Positions 12,001 to 19,765 of a DNA stretch of 64,000 nt are shown in pieces (the first letter of the stretch is position 1; each line of letters begins with the position of its first letter). Source of the stretch: Laetiporus sulphureus 93-53 (lineage: Eukaryota > Basidiomycota > Agaricomycetes > Polyporales > Laetiporaceae); NCBI RefSeq assembly GCF_001632365.1, contig NW_024468531.1, forward strand, positions 354,141 to 418,140. The letters are read 5' to 3'. The notes below the pieces were generated by a model. It worked only from the letters and a program-made list of their open reading frames with translations, ran no database searches and had not been told where the DNA came from. A program made the translations under genes and the position numbers.

Positions 12001-13386
12001 TCCAGGTAGGGGGTACAGACCGTTGCGCTCGGTGGCTACAAACATGGTGGTACCTCGAGGGGAGACGACATGGCACCCATCGCGCTCGAAACGGATGGCG
12101 TAGCCAGCCTTCGCAGTGTGGCTGATGGAGATGAGAGTGAAGGGCATGGACGGTGTGTAGAGAACATCACGTAGCGTAAACTTCACGCTCCTTCCCTTGT
12201 GTACAGTGTCGATGCAAACATTGCCTTTGCCTGTGGCATAGAAGATACGTCCGTTGGCTGAAGTGATCGGCTTGTGCTCGGTCTCCCAGAAGGTGATGAA
12301 ATTCACGCATACCGGATCGAAGTGTCGGCTTGCACCAGAATCGAGAATTCTGGTGAGCTTCAGGAGCTTCGCTCCCTCGACCTTCGAAAAGTCAGTTGCA
12401 ATGGCGAATGCGAATGCCTCGTCATTCCCTGTTGCTGCCGCATTCGCACTGGCTCCCCCGGAGCCCTTGTCATGCTTCCTTCCTCTGTTCTTGCTCCGTG
12501 GCCCTTGGCCCTCTTTTCCACCACCTTTCGCCCAGCAGTCCGCTTTCAGATGGCCAGGCTTATTGCAATTGCTGCACGTCTTCCTCACGTCCTTGCCACC
12601 CAACCTCGTCATGAGCGCGGAGTCTTCCGCAGTGCTCTGCGACTCGTCCAGGGTGAACTCGTCGCATGCAACTGAGTAGATCTGGCGTAAGAGTTCGTCA
12701 GATGTGATGGTGGGAGTGGGAGTTGTGGTGGTGCCAGTAGCCTGGATGGAAGCCAGGTGAGCAGCTGAGAGGATGGTGCGTGCGATGGGGCGATAAGACT
12801 CCGGGAGGCAGCTGATGATGAGCACGCGGTATTGCTTGTCGTCAAGAACACCGCCAGCTGTTGTGAACTCAGCCTTAAGCTTCTGGAGCTTATCTAGGGT
12901 CAGTCGAGGGTCCTTCTCCTCAGTGCAGCAGAGAGCATGCATGCGTCGGAGCAGTTCAGCCTGGACGAAGTCACCGCGATTGTCATACTCAGCGTTGACT
13001 ATCTTCCAAGCTCCGGACGCCTTCTTCTCGGGAATAATCCGGAGTTTCAGCGTTTCCGGTAGCGTCTGGTACAGAAGCATTTTGATCACCTCATGTCCGG
13101 CTGCCCATGTGTCGTATGCATCCGCATATGCCTCGTCTGCATCAGAATCCACCCCTGGGGCCGTGGGTGCAGTAGGCTCCTTGTCATGGCCATCGAGATA
13201 TCGCGCCAGCTTCTTCGCCATCACGGCGGACCTGAGTTGCTCCTTATAGAGCACCCAGTTCGATCCATCTTCCGCAAGGCGGGGGATCCTGACTGACAAT
13301 TCGTGATTGCTGAGCGACATCTCGTAGTGGCTGGCAGGGCTCATAACCTGTAAAGGGATGGAAAAGGAGTGGACGGGAGAACACAC
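9088..13386 (-). CDS. Ty1/copia Gag-Pol polyprotein, intact
   Basis: The 1,432-codon frame encodes all enzymes for retrotransposition. Order: Gag (residues about 15-290) ending in a zinc knuckle CSNCNKPGHLKADC; aspartic protease LDSGASRHF; integrase with the HHCC zinc region (FHHHMAH ... CEPC) and catalytic core (HTDVWG, QSDNGGEY, GKAERINH); a Pro/Thr-rich spacer; copia reverse transcriptase (DFKNAYLNGELDETIYMKQP, ALYGLKQAGRQW, HVDD catalytic box); RNase H (YTDTDWA, SSRKQPLIALSSTEAEY). Gag and Pol share one frame. The first ATG (13386) lies inside the 5' LTR. MSPASHYE (the ATG inside the primer-binding site) or MSLSNHEL are more likely starts. No break was seen. Stop TGA at 9088-9090 abuts the polypurine tract. 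Confidence 0.95.
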   Translation of the reverse strand: MCSPVHSFSIPLQVMSPASHYEMSLSNHELSVRIPRLAEDGSNWVLYKEQLRSAVMAKKLARYLDGHDKEPTAPTAPGVDSDADEAYADAYDTWAAGHEVIKMLLYQTLPETLKLRIIPEKKASGAWKIVNAEYDNRGDFVQAELLRRMHALCCTEEKDPRLTLDKLQKLKAEFTTAGGVLDDKQYRVLIISCLPESYRPIARTILSAAHLASIQATGTTTTPTPTITSDELLRQIYSVACDEFTLDESQSTAEDSALMTRLGGKDVRKTCSNCNKPGHLKADCWAKGGGKEGQGPRSKNRGRKHDKGSGGASANAAATGNDEAFAFAIATDFSKVEGAKLLKLTRILDSGASRHFDPVCVNFITFWETEHKPITSANGRIFYATGKGNVCIDTVHKGRSVKFTLRDVLYTPSMPFTLISISHTAKAGYAIRFERDGCHVVSPRGTTMFVATERNGLYPLPGSPTPSAPMKNTALTTTLSLTEFHHHMAHAHAPVLKKMVEANIVTGVRLKDSTTDFCEPCTKAKQTRESFLKVRSSLQVTAYGQRVHTDVWGKAPVKSLAGKEYYISFIDDYSDEVIICPIAHKSDVLTRYKAYSSWTKTHRGVKAIKELQSDNGGEYMSTEFQTYLKSKGTHHRRTVHDSPQKNGKAERINHMLAEHSRMLLFDVDLPKFLWAESAMHTVWLRNCTTTHSTPGSTLHECATGEKPHLDPLLCFGCTVWVRVDAASKLNPKSHPGHWVGFDAHSKGHRMYWADKRKVSVECDVHFVEENTPISVNVQPEGEPNKAKSGQNAPTGTSLQPPLTSTSATTIAPSNAIQLPVTIPNESTNVNAEPPQPESVAIKLESMPEPGAERPKRVRQPSQWIRDLQSGTGTTGRRGAQRVPRSILKHTKLMQDQPEDKSDDEGETLYALAAMAGDTLLYREVMARPECEQWREAMQEELAKIEVMGTYELVKKPGNAHVVESVWSLHRKHDENNEITKYKACLCAQGFSQIPGIDFDQTASPTASLVSLRLALMLAAANDWEIHQIDFKNAYLNGELDETIYMKQPCGFEVPGHEDYVWRLIKALYGLKQAGRQWYIQLCELFAGLGLECSKHDYGVFFAFVSKVIIIIVVHVDDCTLITNTMATMTDLKRELAARFEIVDLGEAHWLLGFEIHRDCAARTISLSQAAYIDTILDRFSMTDAYALMVPMDPHINLFGIELSDEDCAHMAHKPYARLVGSLMYAAIGTRHDIAFATSTLACFMADPAPMHWEAAKHVLRYLKGTHDLALTFGATTDGLIGYTDTDWASQAHHHSISAYSFLYSGGAVSWSSRKQPLIALSSTEAEYIAASDASRELLWLHALLAELTSPLVEPTPLHADNQSTITIAQSGLLHARMKHIDIRYHFIREVIDMERAIILYCPTNDMVADLLTKALTRQKVEKFAGMLELHLA
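13335..13348 (-). promoter_or_regulatory. Primer-binding site for an initiator tRNA-Met half molecule
   Basis: Directly after the LTR end (CTTTACA), the minus strand reads GGTTATGAGCCCTG. Its complement CAGGGCTCATAACC is the anticodon stem-loop sequence of eukaryotic initiator tRNA-Met, not its CCA end. Drosophila copia and yeast Ty5 use the same internal tRNA fragment as primer (established), so the same mode is inferred here. Confidence 0.85.
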
Positions 13387-13773
13387 GCTAGAGTCAAAGG
13401 CTTCAGCTCCTTGATGATAGAAGGACTATATTAGTAGTATGTACCTAGAGTCAACTACGATACATTAGTATGTAAGCTGCATTCATGCAGGACAGTATCC
13501 GTACTCACAGGCTTCAGCTCCTTGATGATAGAAGGACTATATTAGTAGTATGTACCTAGAGTCAACTACGATACATTAGTATGTAAGCTGCATTCATCCA
13601 GGACAGTATCGGTACTCACAGGCTTCAGCTCCTTGATGATAGAAGGACTGAAGCCCGCAGAACAAGCGAAGCAGGTGAAAAGTCTTACGGGCGCTAATGC
13701 CCGATAAGTACATAAAAGGAAATACCAGCTGATAAGTCCATACTTAAGTATAGCTAGGCTTGATATTCCAACA
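13349..13773 (-). repeat. 5' LTR of the copia element (425 bp)
   Basis: On the minus strand it begins TGTTGGAATATC and ends CCCTTTACA, immediately followed by the primer-binding site. It contains the tandem repeat described separately and gives the true length that the gapped 3' LTR should have. Confidence 0.95.
13399..13649. repeat. 111-bp tandem repeat inside the LTR (about 2.25 copies)
   Basis: CTTCAGCTCCTTGATGATAG recurs at 13401, 13512 and 13623, a constant period of 111 bp. Units one and two are nearly identical (GCAGG/CCAGG, TCCG/TCGG differences). Repeated units in the LTR may repeat promoter elements. Confidence 0.95.
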
Positions 13774-13778
13774 ATTCA
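13774..13778. repeat. Target-site duplication, right copy (ATTCA)
   Basis: Matches 8715-8719. Fusing the two flanks recreates a sequence colinear with formamidase copy B. Confidence 0.9.
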
Positions 13779-14843
13779 CGCACCCATACCGTATCGCTTG
13801 CCATCTCTGTCTATATCAACAATGATCACGTCCGATGATCCACGCTGATTCCTTCAAAATGGAGCTGGTGCGAGACATTCATCACAGCCGGAGCTAAGCG
13901 GATGACGATGGTGGCCATACCTTTGCGGAGGACTGAGGGTCAACTGGAGAACGCTAGCGAACGCGCTTACGAGTCACAAAGTCAAAGTCTAGCATCTGAT
14001 TTCGTATACCATACTGAGAGACTCCTAGGCTGCTTCATGGCGAACTTCTTGACACCGTCCTTGATGACCCTTGTATTGAAAGTGATCCTACTATCCTTCA
14101 AATGACTTTGTTATAGTCCTATCAGATTGTTCTGCGACGCCACATACATATCGATCGTTCTGCAGAAATAGGTATAAGCGCATGTGATAACCTGTGCTCA
14201 TAATATTGAAAATAATGTGCTTACATACTTCGCTCTATGTTGACAAAGTGATCACGAATCAAAGTGGAAACTAATAATGGCAAGACACTCACATAAACAT
14301 GAAAGGAGTGGAGGTCTCCAATACAAAAAAAGCTGGCCTTCACAAACATCGGGAAGTAGCACCGCGAATCACTGAAGAGTCTAGAGATTGTCCATTATGA
14401 ACAGGAGGCCACAGGAAGACGTTGCTCTTACTCGCAGTCATGTTCCCTCCCGAGCACGGCCCTCGCACCCTCCCTGTCGATTCTCACCCCAAGATCGTCG
14501 AGCAGGCCTATTCGATGTCCAAGCAGGGAGCTCTGCTGATGGGATAACACCGATGAGGCCTTGGTATGAGGTGCCTGCGAAGCGCACGCCACCAATGTGG
14601 TGCGATGCAGCGCGATATGGTGTAGACATCTGTATGAGAATGACCGGTGACTCTCTTGACGGTGAAGTCAAGGAGATTCCATGAAGAGTGCAGGTGATGC
14701 CAACTCTCGAAGTCCCAGGCCGGATTGGCGGCCTCGCTCCTGTACTCGCGTGCGGAGATTCCACGAGCAGCATGGACAGGACATAAAAAGAGACCTCCAC
14801 CGTTCTCGAGCTCAAAGGTGTCCATGAGCAATTGACGGTCACA

Positions 14844-15212
14844 TCATCGCCAACAGAAGATAGCATGCACAGCAAAACCATGGGATAAAGCCGCAGAGAG
14901 CTGCACCGAGTCCGTCACGCGATGCTTGTCTGCATGGACCGCTTGCTCCTGTGGTAGCTGTTGGCGGAATCCTTCGAGTGCGAATACCGGAGCTTCCAGC
15001 CCCTTGCAGTGAACGTGATCCGTCGACAACACCCCCTGAGTGTTGATGACCAGCCGCGGCTCCTCGAGCCACTCATCAACCCCTGCCTTTTCAGCTCGAA
15101 GCTCCGTGACGGCTGTCTCGAGGCCAGCATACTGATCCCTCCCATTTGCTAGTGCAGTGCGCATGTTGTCCAATACAGATTGAGAGCAACCTTGGGTGGT
15201 AGTAGAGAGCAC
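14844..15212 (-). pseudogene. Coiled-coil fragment, possibly ESCRT-I Vps23/TSG101-like
   Basis: A 122-codon open frame contains LANGRDQYAGLETAVTELRA and GVDEWLEEP, a charged helical coiled coil. Its order and spacing recall the core of fungal Vps23, and the following CKGLEAPVFALE recalls the segment before the steadiness box. The similarity is judged by eye and weak, and the frame seems shifted after FALEG. It lies directly upstream of formamidase copy A and is absent from the other arm. It could equally be an unrelated coiled-coil relic. Confidence 0.3.
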
Positions 15213-15720
15213 GTTGAGCCGATCCTCGACGAATATGGTGAGCTATTCGTGTCTGCACTATGTTCAGTGCATTCAAAGCGTACTTACACACAGCATGAAG
15301 ATACCTGCGAAGGAGGATAATCTGTGTGTTGTTGAATGGATGCGAATGTACTAACTGAAGCGCATTGGATGACGGATATCAGGCAGATAACTTACCGTCT
15401 GCTTCGGCGTTCTAGCACAAAATGCAACGAGAGAAAGGTGTGCTGTATAAGGGCCTGCAGCTTGTGGAGTCCAAGATTCCGGGAAGTAGGAGCGAGTGTC
15501 TGTCTGACGCTTAGCCGACTACGGGTCCAAGGGTACCGGTACTGATATATATCGACCGTGCTACTTTCCTGCCTTCCACTTATCGGTACAAGGTGGATGC
15601 TGATGGTGTTGTCCACCAGAGATCCAAGGGAACGAAAGCACAGATCCCCAATTCAAATACTGATCAAGGCGGATCTCAGCTTTGACAGAATACTTCCATT
15701 GCTACGTGATGACCTCCGGA
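15213..15720. other. No gene seen
   Basis: Short open frames on both strands without a conserved motif. It lies just outside the left limit of the inverted duplication, and no counterpart is visible within the window. Confidence 0.5.
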
Positions 15721-15989
15721 TACGTGCAAGCCTTCGATGTCTGGTATTCCTGGAGAATCATACAGCTATTTGTTGCCGACAACGAATGCAAGCAAGCCAC
15801 GAGTCCTAAGATGGTGACGGCAGCGCTGCCGCGCATTACCGGCCAGTTGATTCGGGGGCGTTTTGGTATGGACCCACAATACCAAACAACCCCAAATGTG
15901 ATGGCTTATGATCTCAGTTGGTACGAACTGGGCCTTGGTCTGCATACGACCGCTCCCGCGCTCTAGAGTTTGCGTCGACAGCAGCGTAG

Positions 15990-16560
15990 TGTACCGTCAT
16001 CAAGCATTAGAACTTTGTCCTTGTGCTGTTCTGAGCGACTTGAAGACCTGCCATATATACTATGGTATCTGTCACGTGACCACTATGTGAGACCGCTTCG
16101 CTTTCGAGTTTCCAGTCGGGACCTGAACATCATGTTACCCGCATCAAAGCTCGCTTATCGATGCGCCTTGACTTGGACGTGTCGTCTTGCAAATGAGTTT
16201 GATGACACAGCAGCTCTGCTTGTATCGTCGTCAATTGTTAGCCCGTTCCGAAGCATGGGGTGCCACTGCGGCATATGTCCAACAGCACGGTGAGATACAA
16301 CAAGCTATTGTCCGCTAGTCTCGGATAATCCTTACACGTGTAACGCTTTGAGGTTCTAGGCAACGATCCGTGATGGAGACGGATTGCAAGCGAGGAATAA
16401 CGGCCATTGTGATTTGGAATCCCGCCAGTACGAAGTGCCTGCATGCGAAACCGCAGGCCTTCTCGTTGGCTGGCAGGCACCACGCACTATCTGGAAATTG
16501 TAATGGTCTGCTTTGACGCCTTATCAGATGGTCCGGTCTTCGCTACATGTCAACGCAGCA
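15990..16560 (-). pseudogene. Unrecognised conserved gene or gene fragment (left copy)
   Basis: Minus-strand exons share SxREGLRFRMQALR, LAIRLHH and SKRYTCxDYPxLAxNSLL with the right arm (63.0-63.35 kb). A further stretch near 16.1-16.2 kb matches 63.36-63.5 kb. The conserved peptide blocks separated by intron-like sequence suggest a real multi-exon gene, transcribed away from the DUF6535 gene. I do not recognise the family. In this copy no continuous model could be built. Confidence 0.4.
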
Positions 16561-16602
16561 CCCCGTGAGGAAGCACTTTTCTTTCCCTCTCCACATTCTG
16601 TC

Positions 16603-19191
16603 ATGGACGCCATAGCATACACCACGGTGGGTCTGGTCTGAGGCCCTGTTTTTAGCGGCGTTGACAGGAGCTTTAGCCTGTAGATGACATTGAGGCTCAG
16701 CGCATGCACTCCGCGGCTCAACCGCCTGCTTCACCAGACAATCGTTACAGTGCCCGCAATCGGACAGGTACGAGCATGCTGTGTACATCATCAGAAGAGC
16801 TAATATTATGAACGTGCTACTTCGCAGACGATAGCGACAAACAACGTAACGACAGTACTGTCGACGACTGGGGAAAACTGAAACGTGCACAGTCTCGCAT
16901 CACGGAGAAGCCAATTGTCGATCCTGTGCGCAAGGGCATGGCCCAGTTGGAAAGCGCACGTCCGAAGACAACTAGTGGCACTGCACTCGATGCCTCTACT
17001 CCGTGGGCCAGGTGTGCCGACGAGCTCTGGAAGCATGAGAAAGATGTCATACAGGACATGAAGGAAGGAATAGACACACTCCTTCTCTTTGTAAGTCCTT
17101 CTCCTGATGTCCAGTATTGCTCGAGCGGTTCACTAAACCTGATATCAAGGCCGGTCTGTTCTCTGCAGTTGTCACTGCATTCAATGTTGAGTTCTACAAG
17201 AGCCTACAACCCCAACCGACAGATTCGACTGCTCAGATCCTCATGCACATCTCAGCGCAGCTGAGCAGCTTCGCGATCAGTTCCGGCCACATCAATTCTA
17301 CGTTATCTGGATATCCAGCTTCTTACCCTGAGCCTGTGTCCCGTCTTGATGTCGCCACAAACACGCTGTGGTTCTCTGCACTGGTGATAAGTCTCGCGGC
17401 TGCCTCCATCGGAATCACGATCAAACAGTGGCTCAACAACCATGTTGCTGGCGTGCCTGTGAACCCACGTCAGAGCGTTACTGCCTGGTATCTTCGCCAC
17501 ACCGGCTTCGACCAATGGCATGTGGAAGATATAGTGAATCTGATGCCGATACTATTGCAACTTGCCTTGATGCTTTTCCTCGTTGGTTTGGTACTGCAGT
17601 TCTGGAAAACCAGCCTTGCGGTGGCGTGCGCGATACTGGCTCAGATGATCATCCTGCTGTCCTTCGCTTTTGGCACAGCTATCACGCCATCCTTGAGCCG
17701 ACATTCCCCTTACAAATCACCGATGTCTCGTGGATTCTACAAAGTATTCCGTATATGGAAGAGCAGATACGCGACAGGTCTTCGATGGGTTCGCCGGGCA
17801 TGGGCGAATATGCGTTCTGTCGCCGCCTCACAAATCTTGCCGGTCGATGAATTGTACTCGGTGGAGGACAAGTCAGCGGACAGTCTCCCTTCATGGGAAG
17901 ACAGGGAAGAGTCTGAGTTGAACGAGATCGCTTCAAACGTCGATCCAGTTGTAGTACTGGATGCTGTGTATAAGACGTTGAAGGGAGACTTCCTGGACAG
18001 AGTACTGCAGCACTTCCTCAAACTTTTGCCTTTGGAGATTGCTCTGCCGATCTTCGAGCACTATGTCAACAAACAGGTGGGTTTGCGAAATGCTGTACAT
18101 CCAACGCTCGTCTTATTAACGTACTATTGTTCACATGACCATAGGACGTCAGATCCACAATCTCTGTCGGTTATATGGCTATCAACGTTCTCTCGAATCT
18201 GCACTCCAAAGAAGTCTTAAGGTTCGAATCCAACGAACGCTTGACGCGTTCCAGCAAGTTCAGTCCGACACCGCTATCTTCAAAACGTCTCCGAATTACG
18301 GCCGTCCTGCAAGGACAACTTAGCTCCCTACAGCCGGGCGAGCGATCGTTATACGACACCCTCAGTGAATACTATAGAACTCTCGCTATGTCATCAGAAC
18401 ATCGTCTTCAGTTACTGCAGCTTCTCACTCAACATGTACAACGTTTTCGGTATGGAGAAGAGCGTATGTCCTCTTCTGTTCACAAACTAGCGCAGTCGCT
18501 GATACCTCTGCAGTTGCATCCGAATGTTCGTCTCTAGGTGACACAGCGATCGATATGCTCTCTGATGTTGTCAAGTCACGACCAGTCGATGCCAATCCCT
18601 CTGATCCAGTGCTGTCAAACATTTTAGGGTGCCTGAAACGTTTACTCCGTTCCATTCCTCCGGATGACGCCTCGATTTTTCTCCGATTACTGGAACTTCT
18701 GGCTGCCACTGATGTGTCGATGGGTGGCAATATTCCAGGCAGTGTCCGAGACATGTTGTTTTGTGTTAAATCCTTCAGTGCCTCCTTCTCTGCAGGGTGC
18801 GAAGGTGAGCTCACTTCTCGCAGCGCATGACATAAGGCACTTACATGGCACAGCAATCGTTCTACTACTGTCATTATTTGTGAAATTGCGAGAGCGTCGC
18901 AGACCGGATGAAGTCTATCTTCAATCAGACGTGGCTGGATGCCTTCTCAAACAACTGCGGCAATTGCCCTACTCTGATATACGACGCATGCGGGACACTG
19001 TGCAAAATACAGTGCGTGTAGAGTCGACCACGACTCAGCGACAATATTCGCCTTCTACGGATGGAAACGTTTGTTCGCGCGGCAAAAATTTCGAGCACGC
19101 TTTCGCTACGCATACAAATAACATAGCATCGGTACCCATGCACGATAGTTCGTCTCAATCCCTCTTCAATATTTATCCATGCACAATGTGA
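16603..19191 (+). CDS. DUF6535-type multispan membrane protein, left copy (multi-exon)
   Basis: Function unknown; the family is expanded in Agaricomycetes. Order: hydrophilic N-terminus (KLKRAQSRITEKP ... STPWARCADELWKHEKDVI), then the DUF6535 core with TLLLF-AGLFSAVVTAFNVEFYKSL (membrane segment 1, across an intron at about 17091-17149), TLWFSALVISLAAASIGITI (2) and two more segments in LLQLALMLFLVGLVLQFW and ILAQMIILLSFAFG. After this comes a long helical C-terminal region of HEAT-like feel (LLRSIPPDDASIFLRLLELL). Introns were placed at about 18077-18146, 18465-18511 and 18806-18849. The frame stays open to the TGA at 19189-19191. The first exon (ATG at 16603) is uncertain. It faces the kinase gene tail-to-tail, as in the right arm. 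Confidence 0.75.
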
Positions 19192-19765
19192 TCGCTAACT
19201 ATCCTAATAGGTCATGGTAAAACAGAGACCGACCTGAATATGACTGTTTGCAGCATACAAACACTGTACGTTTGTTCTCAGTGTCACGAATCTGGACAAG
19301 CATTAACGAGCTCTCTAATACAAGGGTCAATGCCTCTGAACAGGAGTACAGCAAGCTCAAGCATTATTAGGCTTCAGGTGTGGCATGCTCTAGCACCATC
19401 GACAACGTTGGCAGTGAAACCGACTAATTCATCATCTTAGTGGCGCGTTAGACTGTCTCCATATTTTTGAACTGAAACTGGATCTTCACTCTCCCTTTAT
19501 TAGCCGAAACAGATGCAGGACCCTACGAGGGAACATTTGGTGAAGGAATAAATCAGACTTTTGGCCGTCAATCTGTCATGCAGTGTATGACATGTATAGG
19601 ACATATACAGTCGTATCAAGCAAAAAAAATACTCTGTGTGTGCCTATGTAACAAGACCTTACTGTCGCCTACCCGTTCATCCGCCTTGTCATTTAGGGCC
19701 GCTACTTCATCTCAACCAGAAGTCCACAAATCCAACACTGCATATAATGACTGATTCGCCGCGAC
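19192..19765. other. Convergent intergenic region, no gene seen
   Basis: Separates the 3' ends of the DUF6535 and kinase genes. The equivalent right-arm spacer (59849-60433) has nearly the same length. Confidence 0.5.

Larger units (their letters stand above)
8720..13773 (-). mobile_element. Full-length Ty1/copia LTR retrotransposon
   Basis: All structural parts are present: LTRs starting TG and ending CA on both sides, a 5-bp duplication ATTCA, a tRNA half-molecule primer-binding site, a purine tract next to the 3' LTR and an uninterrupted Gag-Pol frame. Over the compared parts (about 210 nt) the two LTRs differ at about four positions, so the insertion is young relative to the decayed gypsy copy. 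It may be able to move by itself. A 150-base run of N lies in the 3' LTR. It inserted into an intron of formamidase copy A; copy B preserves the empty site near 23396-23401. Confidence 0.95.
8144..14850 (-). pseudogene. Acetamidase/formamidase family gene, copy A, decayed and split by a copia insertion
   Basis: Exons of an FmdA/AmdA-family amidase can be followed on the minus strand: ELENGGGLF and AWDF near 14.8-14.7 kb, HHIGGVRFAGTSYQGLIG near 14.6 kb, RCYFPMFV near 14.35 kb, the KFAMKQ-like segment near 14.05 kb, DGKRYG at 13.79 kb, ETVAYRQAALN near 8.67 kb, LLLSAATIKSYDGAIV near 8.42 kb, and the C-terminal exon ending at a TGA at 8144-8146. The Ty1/copia element (8720-13773) lies within the intron after the DGKRYG exon. 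Compared with intact copy B, the segment after SAEL has lost about 20 codons and the frame, so the gene was probably dead apart from the insertion. Confidence 0.8.

Noticed and set aside
10259..13296. Many plus-strand open frames opposite the copia polyprotein (for example 11060-11509, 12254-12679, 12815-13249)
   Set aside because: They are antisense shadows of a conserved 1,432-codon frame, with no domains.
9081..13773. Copia element as a domesticated gene
   Set aside because: LTRs, primer site, polypurine tract and target duplication are all intact, so it is an ordinary mobile element.
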